Position numbers and translations under genes: made by a program. A stretch of DNA of 39,325 nt, from contig NZ_CAAFRZ010000113.1 of the NCBI RefSeq assembly GCF_900765565.1, positions 1 to 39,325 on the forward strand, read 5' to 3'. Below the pieces are notes generated by a model. The model saw nothing but the letters and a program-made list of their open reading frames with translations. It did not search any database and had not been told where the DNA came from. Shown piece after piece: positions 16,397 through 26,334 of the stretch. The DNA is from an uncultured Dialister sp. Its GTDB lineage: Bacteria; Bacillota; Negativicutes; Veillonellales; Dialisteraceae. Within the stretch, counting starts at the first letter, position 1; every line of letters begins with the position of its first letter.

Positions 16397-16597
16397 TCAG
16401 ATCCTTTGAATTGTTGATATAGCGTGTTTATAAATGAGCTGGGAACGGTTTTCGCTGACCAGGAGAACCGTAAAGCTGTCAAAGGACTTGACCCGGCCCT
16501 TCAGCTGGACTCCATTCATCAGGAAAATGGCTACCGGTGCATTTTCCTTCCTTGCTTCATTTAAAAATGTATCCTGCAGATTCAGTTTACCTTCCAT
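16397..16597 (-). CDS. hfq: RNA chaperone Hfq
   Basis: Sm-like hexameric protein that binds small RNAs and mRNAs. From MEGKLNLQD it has 66 residues, with the Sm1 part ending in [17 protein letters not shown] and the Sm2 motif YKHAIST near the C-terminus. A longer upstream frame exists, but GAGGAG lies before this ATG and the N-terminus matches the family (NLQDTFLN). The start overlaps the miaA end by 11 bases. It lacks the long C-terminal tail of enterobacterial Hfq. Confidence 0.96.
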   Translation of the reverse strand: MEGKLNLQDTFLNEARKENAPVAIFLMNGVQLKGRVKSFDSFTVLLVSENRSQLIYKHAISTIQRI

Positions 16598-17513
16598 CGT
16601 TGTTTTCTCCTCTGAAATATGAAATGACATAGGCCTTGATTTCCCTGTACCATATGTCTTCTTCTGATGGACCGCGTTCCACCCAGTGAATATATGGCAT
16701 TCGTCTATACCAGGTGAGCTGCCTTTTGGCAAAGTGCCTGGTATTTTTCTGGATCAGCGCTTCCCCTTCCTCTAAGGTCCGCTCCCCCTTTACCACAGGA
16801 ATGAGTTCCTTATACCCGATTCCCTTCAGTGCCTGGGTTGATTCAGAAAGGCCGGAGGCCAGGAGATGCCTGACTTCGTCCAGGAGTCCTGCTTCAATCA
16901 TGAGATGGACTCGCTTATTTATTCTATCATATAAAACGGCCCTGTCCATAGCAATTCCCAAAACAGGCCCATCAAAAAGGAGGGAATCCGCCTTTTTTGG
17001 CTTTTCCATTCCCTCTCCCGCCTCCAGGAGCTCCAGTTTACGGACCATCCGCTGAGGATCGGGGGGAATATCTTTTTCTCCCTTCGCCTCCAGTGCCTGA
17101 ATGAGGGCTTCCTTTCCTTTTTCCTCCAGCAGTGTCTCCCATTGGCTCCGTCCCTTTCCCTTGGGAAGGAAGGAATACCCCTCCAGGAGCCCCTGGATAT
17201 AGAGGCCCGTACCGCCGCAGACAATGGGGATGCGGCCCGCTTCGTTTTCTCTATGGATAATCTTCTTGGCCTTCTCCTGGAAATCAGCCGCCGAATAGGA
17301 CTCGGAAGGCTCCAGTTCATCCACCAGGTAATGGGGCACTCCCCGGGCCTCTTCTTTCGTGACTTTGGCGGTACCGATATCCATGTGCCGGTAGATCTGG
17401 AAAGCGTCTCCGGAAATAATGGATGACCCCAGCGCTTTTGCCAGGTATATAGAAAGATCCGTTTTGCCCGACGCCGTAGGTCCCAGTATGGTTATGAGCC
17501 TGTCTTTTTTCAT
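16587..17513 (-). CDS. miaA: tRNA dimethylallyltransferase
   Basis: MiaA adds a dimethylallyl group to A37 of tRNAs reading U-starting codons; MiaB, encoded in the same block, then adds the methylthio group. The 308-residue protein has the P-loop GPTASGKT (11-18), catalytic D36 in [17 protein letters not shown] and [10 protein letters not shown]. Its ATG overlaps the preceding methyltransferase stop as ATGA. Confidence 0.97.
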   Translation of the reverse strand: MKKDRLITILGPTASGKTDLSIYLAKALGSSIISGDAFQIYRHMDIGTAKVTKEEARGVPHYLVDELEPSESYSAADFQEKAKKIIHRENEAGRIPIVCGGTGLYIQGLLEGYSFLPKGKGRSQWETLLEEKGKEALIQALEAKGEKDIPPDPQRMVRKLELLEAGEGMEKPKKADSLLFDGPVLGIAMDRAVLYDRINKRVHLMIEAGLLDEVRHLLASGLSESTQALKGIGYKELIPVVKGERTLEEGEALIQKNTRHFAKRQLTWYRRMPYIHWVERGPSEEDIWYREIKAYVISYFRGENNDGR

Positions 17514-18292
17514 ACATCCATCACCCCGTAAGCTGTACTCTGTCCTTTTCTCCTGTCCACAAAATGGAAGAGCCCTGTAGAAAAGAGGCGGGAAAAGGGC
17601 CGCTCCTTCACGATAATTCTCATGGCCGCTGTCCTTTGGGCCAGGCCAAGGATTTCTTCTGTCAGGGAGTCATAGGCCGCTGCCTTTCGGAACCCATCCA
17701 TATTGTTTTCTCTCCGCTTCACCGGCGCCTTGAACATGGGATCAAAATAAATGACATCAAAGCTCTTTGGCTTTGCTTTTTCAAGGAATGTCCGGAAATC
17801 TTCATGGATGAGGGTAATCCGCCGAAGAGCCCGGGTCAGTCCTTCTTCCTTCGAATCCTCATAGGAATCGATGGCGGCCTGGCCGATTTCCCAAAGAGCT
17901 GTGCTTTTCTCCAGAGCCGTCACATGGCCCCTATCCCCCAGAAACCAGCTCATGGTGAGGGAGTCCCCGCCCTGGCCAAAGGTGGCATCCAGCACCGTCA
18001 GGTCCTCTTTATGGGGAAGGAGACGGCAGAGCCGGTCTTCATGGCCCTGCTCCATCTGCCCTTTCCTGAGCACCGATGTGCCGAAATGGTAATGGTACTC
18101 TCCCCCACCGCCGTAGTAATAGGGAAGGTCTTTCCCATACACCAGGAGCCCCTCCAGACGGAAGGCGGTCATCATGTCATCCAATGTGCCTTCCCGCCGG
18201 TAATAAGGAAGTCCCAGTGCCTCTGCCCTTGCCCAGGCCTCTTCTTTTACGGGCCTTGTCACATTCCGTATGGTGGTGATTCCCGTGGTCAT
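17510..18292 (-). CDS. Class I SAM-dependent methyltransferase (RsmJ-like)
   Basis: Rossmann-fold methyltransferase of 260 residues. Motif I is VLDATFGQGGDSL (100-112) and motif IV is DVIYFDPMF, which resembles base- or RNA-methylating enzymes of the RsmJ/YhiQ type; the target is not proven. The start MTTGITTIRN is chosen because its ATG overlaps the mutL stop (ATGA). A gene of this family is often found between mutL and miaA in related bacteria. Confidence 0.85.
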   Translation of the reverse strand: MTTGITTIRNVTRPVKEEAWARAEALGLPYYRREGTLDDMMTAFRLEGLLVYGKDLPYYYGGGGEYHYHFGTSVLRKGQMEQGHEDRLCRLLPHKEDLTVLDATFGQGGDSLTMSWFLGDRGHVTALEKSTALWEIGQAAIDSYEDSKEEGLTRALRRITLIHEDFRTFLEKAKPKSFDVIYFDPMFKAPVKRRENNMDGFRKAAAYDSLTEEILGLAQRTAAMRIIVKERPFSRLFSTGLFHFVDRRKGQSTAYGVMDV

Positions 18293-20220
18293 GGCCGTTT
18301 GAAGAGCCTTCCCAGTTCCGTGGGGGTGAACTTCACAATGGTAGGCCGGCCGTGGGGACACACAAAGGGACGGGACGTATGGAAAAGGTCCGTAATGAGT
18401 TCCTTCATCTGCCGGATATTCAGGGGATCTCCCCGCTTGATGGCACCCCGACAGGCGGCGTAGGCCATCATGCGGTGACGCATGGTTTCCGGGGAAGGTA
18501 CATCCTTTTCATGGTACGCCTTCACCAGTTCATGTACCACCCGTTCCATTTCTGTCTGGGACAGGTCTTCCGGCGCCCCGGTAATGCGGACCACATCGGG
18601 GCCCGCCTGTTCAAAGGTAATGCCCAGCTTTTCGATATCCTCCTTCTTATCCATCAGGAGAGGAATATCTTCGCTGTCCACATGGATGAGGTAGGGAATG
18701 AGGATTTCCTGGACCGGGATTCCCTCCGCCCGCTGTGCCAGGTGGTCATACCGCACCCTTTCATGGGCCGCATGCTGGTCAATGATGAGGAGATCCTTCC
18801 CATGCTGGCAGAGAATGAAGCAGTCCGATACCTGGCCCAGGGGGATCACCGGGTCCTCCTGTTTTTCTTCTTCGAAAAGGGGATCCGCCGTAACCGTTTT
18901 CCGGTCCTCCGGATTTTCCCCTTCCTTCCTGTATCCATTGAATACGGAGCGGCCGGAGAAAAGGTCCTTCCTGTCCGTATCGGGCACGTAGGATGCTTTC
19001 CGGGAAGTTCCCTGTCCCCCGCCTGTAAAAGGCGGATGGGCACTGGGATGGTAAGCCTGGGCCGCCGGCTCGCCCCAGGACTTTTTCGGCGCCGTCTCTT
19101 CCGAAAGGCCGATGTCCGGCTTTCCTGAAGGATGGTCTTCCACCCGGATATCACCGGGTTTGAAGCTGCCGCCATGGACGATTTCGTGGCCCGGGTCCCG
19201 GATCATTTCCCGGGCTATGGTGTCCGCCGTGGACTGGGAGGTCAACGTCCCCAGCACTGCGTGGTACACAAGGCGGAACAGGGCCTGTTCATCGGAGAAT
19301 TTGATTTCCCGCTTCTGGGGATGCACATTGACATCAATGGTCTCCGGCGGCACCTGGAACGAAAGGACCATGAGGGGGTACCCGTTCTTCGGGAGCAGGG
19401 AATGGTAGGCGTTATCCACGGCCTTCGTAACCACTGCACTTTCTACGACCCTTCGGTTAATGATAATGGTCTGGTACTGGCGGCTGCTCTTCAGGAGGGA
19501 TGGCTTGGAAATGAGACCTTCCAGGAAGACTTCATTTCCCTCGTCCTTCACTTCCAGCATTTCCCCTGCCGTCTTTGTGCCGTAGAGGGCGGAAACCACA
19601 TCCATGAGACGACCGTTTCCGGGGGTCTCAATGACGGTGCGGCCATTATTGATGAGGCGGAATGCAATATCCGGGTTCGCCAGGGCCAGCTTCCCCACCA
19701 TGCTGTTGATGCGGCTTGACTCGGTGCGCTCGGATTTCAGGAATTTCTTGCGGGCCGGTACGTTGTAGAAAAGGTCCCGCACTTCCACCGTAGTCCCCGC
19801 CGGTGCGCCGCAGGGTTTGACCTCTTTGATTTCTCCCCCCTCCATTTCCAGCACCGTGCCTTCCACATCTTCATTCCGGCGGGTAGTAATGGATGAGCGG
19901 GAAACGGAGGTGATGCTGGGGAGTGCTTCTCCCCGGAATCCCAAAGAAGCGATATGGTAAATATTATCCACCGAGGAAATCTTGCTGGTGGCATGGCGGA
20001 TGACCGACAACCTGGCATCTTCCTCGGACATGCCGCAGCCGTCATCGGTGACCCGGATATAGGTCATGCCGCCGTCTGCAATTTCCACTTCGATTTCATG
20101 GGCAGAAGCGTCCACTGCGTTTTCCACCAGTTCCTTCACCGCATTCACCGGACGTTCCACCACTTCACCGGCGGCAATCTGGTTTGCCGTGACTTCATCA
20201 AGCACATGAATCAGTGCCAT
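18289..20220 (-). CDS. mutL: DNA mismatch repair protein MutL
   Basis: MutL couples mismatch recognition by MutS to strand removal. The 643-residue protein has the GHKL ATPase motifs near the N-terminus (LVENAVDA, DDGCGM, GFRGEAL) and the C-terminal endonuclease motifs DQHAAHERVRYD (481-492), AACRGA (588-593) and CPHGRP (621-626). It is thus of the endonuclease type used where MutH is absent. In the DQHA motif the last acid is D492 instead of the usual Glu. The ATG shares one base with the mutS stop codon. Confidence 0.97.
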   Translation of the reverse strand: MALIHVLDEVTANQIAAGEVVERPVNAVKELVENAVDASAHEIEVEIADGGMTYIRVTDDGCGMSEEDARLSVIRHATSKISSVDNIYHIASLGFRGEALPSITSVSRSSITTRRNEDVEGTVLEMEGGEIKEVKPCGAPAGTTVEVRDLFYNVPARKKFLKSERTESSRINSMVGKLALANPDIAFRLINNGRTVIETPGNGRLMDVVSALYGTKTAGEMLEVKDEGNEVFLEGLISKPSLLKSSRQYQTIIINRRVVESAVVTKAVDNAYHSLLPKNGYPLMVLSFQVPPETIDVNVHPQKREIKFSDEQALFRLVYHAVLGTLTSQSTADTIAREMIRDPGHEIVHGGSFKPGDIRVEDHPSGKPDIGLSEETAPKKSWGEPAAQAYHPSAHPPFTGGGQGTSRKASYVPDTDRKDLFSGRSVFNGYRKEGENPEDRKTVTADPLFEEEKQEDPVIPLGQVSDCFILCQHGKDLLIIDQHAAHERVRYDHLAQRAEGIPVQEILIPYLIHVDSEDIPLLMDKKEDIEKLGITFEQAGPDVVRITGAPEDLSQTEMERVVHELVKAYHEKDVPSPETMRHRMMAYAACRGAIKRGDPLNIRQMKELITDLFHTSRPFVCPHGRPTIVKFTPTELGRLFKRP

Positions 20221-22784
20221 TATCTTCCCTCCTTTGCTTCCTTGCTGAGTCGGAACAGGATTTCCATAGCCTCAATGGGGGTCTTGCTCATGACATCCAT
20301 GTTCGCCAGTTCATCAATAATGGGGGACGTGAAGAGATCCATTCCCATGGGACTGTCCTGTCCCTGTTTCGCAGGGACGGCAGTGGGCTTAACGCCGTCC
20401 TTTTCTTCCAGTCCCTGGAGAATGTCATCGGCCCGTTTCAAAAGGGATTCCGGCAGTCCCGCCAGCCTGGCCACGTGGATACCGTAGCTCCGGTCAGCGC
20501 AGCCCGGCACAATGCGCCGGAGGAAGGTAATGTCCTTTCCCCGTTCCTTCACGGTAACCGTGTAATTTTTAATGTGGCTGCTGTGGTCCGCCATGTCCGA
20601 CAGTTCATGGTAATGGGTGGCGAAGAGGGTAAATCCGTGGATTTTTTCATCAATATACTCCACCACCGCCCGGGCAATGCTCATGCCGTCGTAGGTACTT
20701 GTGCCCCGGCCGATTTCATCGAGGAGAATGAGGCTGTTCTTCGTGGCATTCCGGAGGATATGGGACACCTCCTGCATTTCCACCATGAACGTACTCTGGC
20801 CTGTGGAAATATCGTCGCTGGCCCCCACCCTTGTGAATATGCGGTCCACCGGCGAAAAAGAAGCGCTCCGTGCGGGGATGAAAGACCCCACCTGGGCCAT
20901 AATGGTGAGCACCGCCACCTGCCGCATGTAGGTGGATTTGCCCGCCATATTCGGGCCCGTGATGACGAGAATTTCCTGATCATTGTGGTTCAGTTCCGTA
21001 TCGTTGGGCACGAACATTTCCCGCTTCAGCGCATGCTCCACCATGGGGTGCCGGCCGTCTTTAATGGAAATCCGGCCTTCCCTGGCGTTGGTAATCTGTG
21101 GCTTCACATATCGGTCCTTCAGGGCTGCCCGGGCAAGGCTGGAGAGGCAGTCCAGCTGGGCCAGGGCCCGCGCTGTCTTCTGCATATCCGGGATTTCCGG
21201 ACGGATTTCCGCCTTCACAGCCTGGTAAATCTTGAGTTCCAGTTCCTCCGTCTTTTCTTTCGCCGTCAGCGCCTTCGCCTCGAACTCCTTCAGCTCCGGC
21301 GTAATGTAGCGCTCCGCATTCACCAGGGTCTGCTTTCTCATGTAATAGGCAGGCACCGGAATCTTATTGGCGTTGGAAATTTCAAAGTAATAGCCGAATA
21401 CGTTATTGAACCCGATTTTCAGTTTGATACCGGTTTTTTCCTTCTCCCGTTCCTCCAGGTCCGCAATGTACTTCTGGCTGTTTTCGGAAAGGGAACGGAC
21501 TTCGTCCAATTCCGAAGAGAACCCTTCTTTAATGTACTTCCCGTCCCGGATATTGCCGGTGCCGTTTTCATTCATGGAACGGTCCAGCAGGTCATACACC
21601 GGTCCGTGGATACCGATCTGGGCATTCAGCTTCTTCAGGATCACCGACCCTGCCCCGGCCAAAAGGTTCTTGATCTGGGGCGCCATCTTCAGGCTCGCCT
21701 TCAGGGCCAGGAGGTCCTTGGGGGATGTGGAATTTGCCTCGATGCGGCCCAGGATCCGTTCGAAGTCGAAAACCTGGGACAGCATGTCCTCCAGGTTCGT
21801 AAGCTCCGTCATGTGGGTGGTGAGCTCTTCGATGCCATTCTGCCGGAGGGTGATCCGGTTCACATCGGTGAGCGGCCTCTCCAGCCATCGTTTCAGGAGC
21901 CGTGCCCCCATGGCGGTATGGGTATAGTCCAGGAGTTCCAGGAGCGTCCCTTTCCGGCCGCCGTCCCTCATATTCCTGGTAATTTCCAGATTCCGGAGGC
22001 ACTCCTCCGACAGGGTGAGCGTATGGTCTTCCCGCATGGGCTGCACCGAATGGAACGATGCCACCTCGGTCTTCATGACATCCTTCAGGTAAGCCGACAG
22101 CCGCCGGAAAACGAGCTGCACATTGTCGTTTTCAATAGAGGCCGCCGCCGGCGGGATATCCCCTTCCTCTTCCGATTCGGACCGGGACATGAGGCAAGCC
22201 CCCAGCCGGGCGGCGCAGAAGCTGGTCAGTTTTCCGTAGAATTCATCGGACACAGCGCAGATGGCTTCGGCCGGGGAATAGACAGAAAGCATGTCGAAGA
22301 AATCGTCTTTCTCCTTCTTTTTGTCCCAGACCCCCCACCAGCATTCACCGGTGGAAACGTCAGCCAGCACCGCATCGATTTCCTTGTCCCCTTCCATGAT
22401 ATAAATCAGGTAATTATTGGACTTATCGGCAATGGAATTTTCAAAAAGGATGGTGCCCGGTGTAATGACCCGGATCACGTCCCTTTTTACCAGTCCCTTC
22501 GCCTTCTTTGGGTCCTCCAGCTGCTCGCAGATAGCCACCTTGTAGCCCTTCTGGATGAGCCGGTAAATATAGATTTCCGCCGCATGGAACGGAATGCCGC
22601 ACATGGGCACCCGTCCTTCGGGGCCCGCATTCTTTCCTGTCAGCGTCAGTTCCAGCTCATGGGATGCGGTGATGGCATCATCATAAAAGAGCTCATAGAA
22701 ATCGCCGAGCCGATAGAAAAGGAGGCAGTCCTTATAGCCATCCTTCACCTGCTTATATTGTGCCATTAAAGGAGTCTTTGCCAT
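20220..22784 (-). CDS. mutS: DNA mismatch repair protein MutS
   Basis: MutS recognises mismatches and small loops. The 854-residue protein has the mismatch-binding Phe-X-Glu (F29, E31 in GDFYE), Walker A GPNMAGKS (610-617), the Walker B acids D689/E690 in LLDEIGRGTST and the signature THYHEL. The last ~20 residues include the helix typical of dimer/tetramer contacts. AGGAGG lies 6 bases before the ATG. It precedes mutL with a one-base overlap. Confidence 0.98.
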   Translation of the reverse strand: MAKTPLMAQYKQVKDGYKDCLLFYRLGDFYELFYDDAITASHELELTLTGKNAGPEGRVPMCGIPFHAAEIYIYRLIQKGYKVAICEQLEDPKKAKGLVKRDVIRVITPGTILFENSIADKSNNYLIYIMEGDKEIDAVLADVSTGECWWGVWDKKKEKDDFFDMLSVYSPAEAICAVSDEFYGKLTSFCAARLGACLMSRSESEEEGDIPPAAASIENDNVQLVFRRLSAYLKDVMKTEVASFHSVQPMREDHTLTLSEECLRNLEITRNMRDGGRKGTLLELLDYTHTAMGARLLKRWLERPLTDVNRITLRQNGIEELTTHMTELTNLEDMLSQVFDFERILGRIEANSTSPKDLLALKASLKMAPQIKNLLAGAGSVILKKLNAQIGIHGPVYDLLDRSMNENGTGNIRDGKYIKEGFSSELDEVRSLSENSQKYIADLEEREKEKTGIKLKIGFNNVFGYYFEISNANKIPVPAYYMRKQTLVNAERYITPELKEFEAKALTAKEKTEELELKIYQAVKAEIRPEIPDMQKTARALAQLDCLSSLARAALKDRYVKPQITNAREGRISIKDGRHPMVEHALKREMFVPNDTELNHNDQEILVITGPNMAGKSTYMRQVAVLTIMAQVGSFIPARSASFSPVDRIFTRVGASDDISTGQSTFMVEMQEVSHILRNATKNSLILLDEIGRGTSTYDGMSIARAVVEYIDEKIHGFTLFATHYHELSDMADHSSHIKNYTVTVKERGKDITFLRRIVPGCADRSYGIHVARLAGLPESLLKRADDILQGLEEKDGVKPTAVPAKQGQDSPMGMDLFTSPIIDELANMDVMSKTPIEAMEILFRLSKEAKEGR

Positions 22785-22885
22785 TTCGTCCTCCTGAGAA
22801 TAAAGTGATAAAAGTCTGCGGCTTTGCCGCTAAGGGTCTAGATCCAGGTCCAGGTCTAAATCTTTCGGGCCTTCGGACCGAATCC
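22785..22885. repeat. 6-nt repeat inside the miaB-mutS junction
   Basis: This 101-base gap inside the operon contains GCGGCTTTGCCGC (22818-22830), a period-6 array of the GGTCTAGATCCA type (about 22836-22862) and a palindrome GGGCCTTCGGACC (22868-22880). The mosaic modules are therefore tolerated within a transcription unit. Confidence 0.65.
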
Positions 22886-24232
22886 TCAATCTTCCAGTTT
22901 TCCCTTCAGTACCCAGGTCTGGGCCAGGTCCACCTTGGCCTTCACCGTATCTCCCACATGGATGCCTTCTTTATAGGGGAAGAGAATCATCTTATTGGAA
23001 GAGGTGCGGCCGTACCAGTGGTTTTCATCCTGTCTGGACGGTCCTTCCACGATGATTTCATAGGTGTGGCCTTCCATCTTTTTATTGAGAGCCAGGGAAA
23101 TGGGGTTTTCCGTGTCCATCAGTTCCTGCAGCCGCCGATGCTTTGTCTCGTCGTCGATCTGGTCTTCCATCCGGGCTGCCGGTGTCCCGGTTCTTGGGGA
23201 ATAAATAAAGGTATACGCCGAATCAAAGCGCAGGTCTTCCAGAAGCTTCAGGGTCTCTTCGTGCATGGCTTCCGTTTCTCCCGGGAATCCCGTAATCAGG
23301 TCCGTGGTGACTGCGATGTCCGGCATTTTTTCCCGCACATAGGAAAGGAGTTCCTTAAAATGTTCGATGGTGTAGCCCCGGTTCATGCGGCGCAGCATTT
23401 CATTGGATCCGTGCTGTACGGGGAGGTGCATGTGCCGCACCACCTTCGGGGAAGCCGCCATAGCATCCACCATGTCAAAGGTCATATCCCGGGGATGGGA
23501 GGTCATGTACCGTACCCGTTCAATGCCGTCGATTTCATCGATAGCCCGGATGAGGTCAGCAAAGTTGGTGCCATTCCGGAAATCAAGGCCGTAAGAATTC
23601 ACATTCTGCCCCAGGAGAGTGATTTCCTTGTACCCCTCACCGGCAAGCTGTCGAATTTCCCGGCAGATATCGGGAATGGTACGGCTGATTTCCCTTCCCC
23701 GCACGTAAGGAACGATGCAGTAGGTGCAGAACTTGTTGCACCCCTGCATGATGGGAACCCAGGCAAAAATCTTTGACTTTCTCACGGACCGAAGTTCACT
23801 GTAATCGCTGACACTGTGGGGGTTCCGTTCCGTCTTCACCACGTGGCCGCCACGGGCGGTTTCCTTTGTGATAATGTCTTTCAGGTCATGGATATGGTAA
23901 GGTCCCATGACGAAATCGATAATCGGCATCCGTTCGATGAGCTTTCCCTTGTTTTCCTGGGCCATGCAGCCCGCAATGCCAAGGAGCATATGGGGGTTCT
24001 TCTCCTTCAGCTTCTTGATTTCCCCGATTTTGCCATATACTTTTTCTTCTGCATTCTGCCGGACGGAGCAGGTATTCATGATGACAATATCCGCATCCTC
24101 CATCCGCTTCGCCGGTTTGTATCCCAGTTCCTCCAGCTGCCCGTTGATACGTTCCGTATCGCTTTCATTCATCTGACAGCCGTACGTAATTGTATAGTAA
24201 TATTTATTTCCTGTGAGCCGTTCTTCTTCCAC
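22886..24232 (-). CDS. miaB: tRNA-2-methylthio-N6-dimethylallyladenosine synthase
   Basis: Radical SAM methylthiotransferase modifying A37 of tRNA after MiaA. The 448-residue protein has the N-terminal cluster cysteines C19, C55 and C89, the radical SAM cysteines C165, C169 and C172 (CNKFCTYC) with IVPYVRGRE, and a C-terminal TRAM domain. It starts with GTG, with AGGAGG 6 bases upstream. It heads the miaB-mutS-mutL block. Confidence 0.97.
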   Translation of the reverse strand: MEEERLTGNKYYYTITYGCQMNESDTERINGQLEELGYKPAKRMEDADIVIMNTCSVRQNAEEKVYGKIGEIKKLKEKNPHMLLGIAGCMAQENKGKLIERMPIIDFVMGPYHIHDLKDIITKETARGGHVVKTERNPHSVSDYSELRSVRKSKIFAWVPIMQGCNKFCTYCIVPYVRGREISRTIPDICREIRQLAGEGYKEITLLGQNVNSYGLDFRNGTNFADLIRAIDEIDGIERVRYMTSHPRDMTFDMVDAMAASPKVVRHMHLPVQHGSNEMLRRMNRGYTIEHFKELLSYVREKMPDIAVTTDLITGFPGETEAMHEETLKLLEDLRFDSAYTFIYSPRTGTPAARMEDQIDDETKHRRLQELMDTENPISLALNKKMEGHTYEIIVEGPSRQDENHWYGRTSSNKMILFPYKEGIHVGDTVKAKVDLAQTWVLKGKLED

Positions 24233-24274
24233 GACTTACCTCCTGTAAACAACGCATAATAAAGCCATTATGAT

Positions 24275-24283
24275 ATTATACCA
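24275..24283 (-). promoter_or_regulatory. Extended -10 promoter of miaB
   Basis: A perfect TATAAT (24275-24280) preceded by TGG (24281-24283) lies about 43 bases before the GTG start. No clear -35 box is seen. The form TGG-TATAAT recurs before several genes of the window. Confidence 0.65.
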
Positions 24284-24737
24284 TTTTTGTGAGATTCTTG
24301 TTTTAAGGTTTTACCGCTATCCGCTAACCGGTCTTCCGCAATCCCCACCATGACGGACGAAAAAAGGATTGGATCCTTCCATGAGAATCCAGTCCCTGTA
24401 AATGAAAGAGTTGAGATTTGAGAGTTGAGGTTCCGCCGCTTCGCCGCAGGTAGTATGTGGCTGGGGTCGATGCGAAGGGATGAGGGCTTCTAGCTGCCAT
24501 CTCCTGGCTGCCAGGAAGGCTCAACAGCCTAGGGCATGAAAAAGCTAATGGGTTCAACCGTAGGAAGCGCCGCAGGCAGATCAGCTTTCCTAATTGCCAG
24601 CCGCTAGCAGCTAAAAGCCCCCACACGGGCGCATGCCGCTCATCCACACAAGCGCCGCAGGTGGACCAGCTCAAGGCTCAAGGCTGAAGGCTCAAGGCCC
24701 ACACACGGACGCACACCGCCTGGCCCTCTCGATCTCC
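24284..24737. repeat. Mosaic repeat region between sdaAA and miaB, composite copy 1
   Basis: In order it holds a 7-nt GAGTTGA array (24407-24430), a GCCGCTTCGCCGC palindrome, a CTAG-rich inverted element running from GGGCTTCTAGCTG (24484) to AGCTAAAAGCCCCC (about 24622), GCGCCGCAGG units, a 7-nt CTCAAGG array (24669-24699) and a 6-nt CTCGATCTC unit next to the sdaAA stop. The part 24484-24699 is a near duplicate of 26486-26700. No gene is supported. Confidence 0.85.
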
Positions 24738-25616
24738 TTATATCTCCTTCGCCCGCCTCATGAGTTCGTCATTGATTTTCCTGCCGGTCTTAGTCATAGC
24801 CAGGCCTGCCCGGCTCGTTTCCTTCAGTTCCACCGGCAGCCTTCGGCCCACGTCTCCCATGGCCTCGATGACCTCATCCGGCGGGATGACGCTCTTAATG
24901 CCGTTCATGGCCATATCCGCCGCCAGGAGCGCATGGACCGCGTGGAAAGCGTTCCGTTTCACGCAGGGCACTTCCACAAGGCCCCCTACGGGGTCGCAGA
25001 CCAGGCCCAGGATATTCTTCAAAGCCAGGGCAAAGGCATTGCCCATCTGTTCCGTGGACCCCTTCAGGAGATCCACCGCTGCCGCTGCTGCCATGCCGCA
25101 GGCCGCGCCGCATTCTGCCTGGCAGCCACCCACAGCACCGGCAATGGATGCTTTTTCCGCAATCCCCCGGCCAATGGCCCCTGCCGTAAACAGGGCGCAG
25201 GTGAAGTCGTACATGGACGCATTCACCTCTTCCCCCACCGCCGAAAGGACAGCGGGCAGGATGCCGCAGGAACCCGCCGTAGGGCAGGCCACGATGCGGT
25301 ACATTTTCGCATTGGCCTCTGCCGTGGCAATGGCATAGGACGCCGCCTTCTGGCAGATGGGGGACATGAACCGCATATTTCCGTTGAACAGGCGGCTCCC
25401 GTCGCCTCCCACAAGGCCGCTGGCGGACTTGGATGTGTCAGCCAGCCCTTTCCGGATAGCTTCCCGGAAAACGGGAATCGTATATTTCATGCGGTCCCAT
25501 ACCTGCTCATAGCTCTTTCCGCTTTCCTCCGCTTCTACCCGGCAGGCAATAATACCGGGCGAACATTTTTCCACGTCCGCCACGGCGAACAGTTCTTTCA
25601 TCGAATGGTATTCCAT
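24738..25616 (-). CDS. sdaAA: L-serine dehydratase, iron-sulfur-dependent, alpha subunit
   Basis: With the beta subunit it deaminates L-serine to pyruvate and ammonia using an oxygen-labile [4Fe-4S] cluster. The 292-residue protein has the conserved cysteine regions C111/C117 (CPTAGSCG), C165/C169/C173 and C207/C218, several of which bind the cluster, and the block GGDGSRLFNGN. GAGGAGG precedes the ATG, 10 bases after sdaAB. A split alpha/beta enzyme is typical of Firmicutes; E. coli has a fused form. Confidence 0.97.
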   Translation of the reverse strand: MEYHSMKELFAVADVEKCSPGIIACRVEAEESGKSYEQVWDRMKYTIPVFREAIRKGLADTSKSASGLVGGDGSRLFNGNMRFMSPICQKAASYAIATAEANAKMYRIVACPTAGSCGILPAVLSAVGEEVNASMYDFTCALFTAGAIGRGIAEKASIAGAVGGCQAECGAACGMAAAAAVDLLKGSTEQMGNAFALALKNILGLVCDPVGGLVEVPCVKRNAFHAVHALLAADMAMNGIKSVIPPDEVIEAMGDVGRRLPVELKETSRAGLAMTKTGRKINDELMRRAKEI

Positions 25617-25626
25617 GACGGCCTCC

Positions 25627-26289
25627 TCAGATAATATCCAATGCCATGACGTAAGTAATATTTACGTTCGAATCTTTCACCTTTTCCGCCACCGCCGGCG
25701 GTACGGGCTGGTCCGTATGGATGATCATGACCGCCTCGCTCCCCTTTCCCTTCCGGAAAAGGCGCATGGTGGAAATATTGATCTGTTCCTTCGCCAGTTC
25801 TTCGCAGACCTTCGCCACCACCCCCGGCTTGTCGTGGTGCCTGGTGAGGAGCGTATATTCTTCCCCCGTGATTTCCACGTCATAGCCGTCAATATTGGTA
25901 ATCATGATGCGGCCGCCGCCCAGGGACCGGCCGATAATCACAGCATGGGCTCCCTTTTCGCCCCAGGCTTCAATTTTCGCCACATTGGGGTGGCCCATAT
26001 CCTCTTCGGAGAGGGAGAAGGAAATGTCCACATTCTTTTCCTGTGCAATCCGGAGGGCATCCCGGATTGTGCCGCTGTCCGGCGCGTAGCCCATGAGGCC
26101 CGCCGCCAGGGCCCGGTCAGTGCCATGGCCCTTTCCCGTCTTTGCGAAGGAACCGTAGAGGGTAATCCGTGCCTTCTTCACCGGTTCTCCAAGAATGGCC
26201 CTTGCTGTCTGCCCGATGCGGGCGGCACCGGCGGTATGTGAACTGGATGGGCCCACCATGATAGGTCCTATGATATCAAAAATTCCCAT
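25627..26289 (-). CDS. sdaAB: L-serine dehydratase, iron-sulfur-dependent, beta subunit
   Basis: Partner of SdaAA in serine deamination. From MGIFDIIGP it has 220 residues, with GPSSSHTAG (13-21) at the N-terminus and a C-terminal ACT-type regulatory domain (about 145-220) that probably senses serine. An upstream TTG could extend it by six residues, but AGAAGGG lies before the chosen ATG. It is the first gene of the pair and has a terminator-like hairpin just upstream. Confidence 0.95.
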   Translation of the reverse strand: MGIFDIIGPIMVGPSSSHTAGAARIGQTARAILGEPVKKARITLYGSFAKTGKGHGTDRALAAGLMGYAPDSGTIRDALRIAQEKNVDISFSLSEEDMGHPNVAKIEAWGEKGAHAVIIGRSLGGGRIMITNIDGYDVEITGEEYTLLTRHHDKPGVVAKVCEELAKEQINISTMRLFRKGKGSEAVMIIHTDQPVPPAVAEKVKDSNVNITYVMALDII

Positions 26290-26302
26290 AACTGTTCCCT
26301 TC

Positions 26303-26334
26303 TTCAAAAATAAAAACTGCCGCTGCCGGCAGTT
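26303..26334 (-). terminator. Terminator-like hairpin in the sdaAB leader
   Basis: AACTGCC and GGCAGTT (26315-26321, 26328-26334) form a 7-bp stem and are followed on the minus strand by TTTATTTTT. It ends only about 20 bases before the sdaAB start. It could be an attenuator of sdaAB or the terminator of a lost upstream gene. Confidence 0.6.

Noticed and set aside
20214..22769. 851-codon plus-strand frame opposite mutS
   Set aside because: Mirror frame of a complete mutS; no domain recognised.
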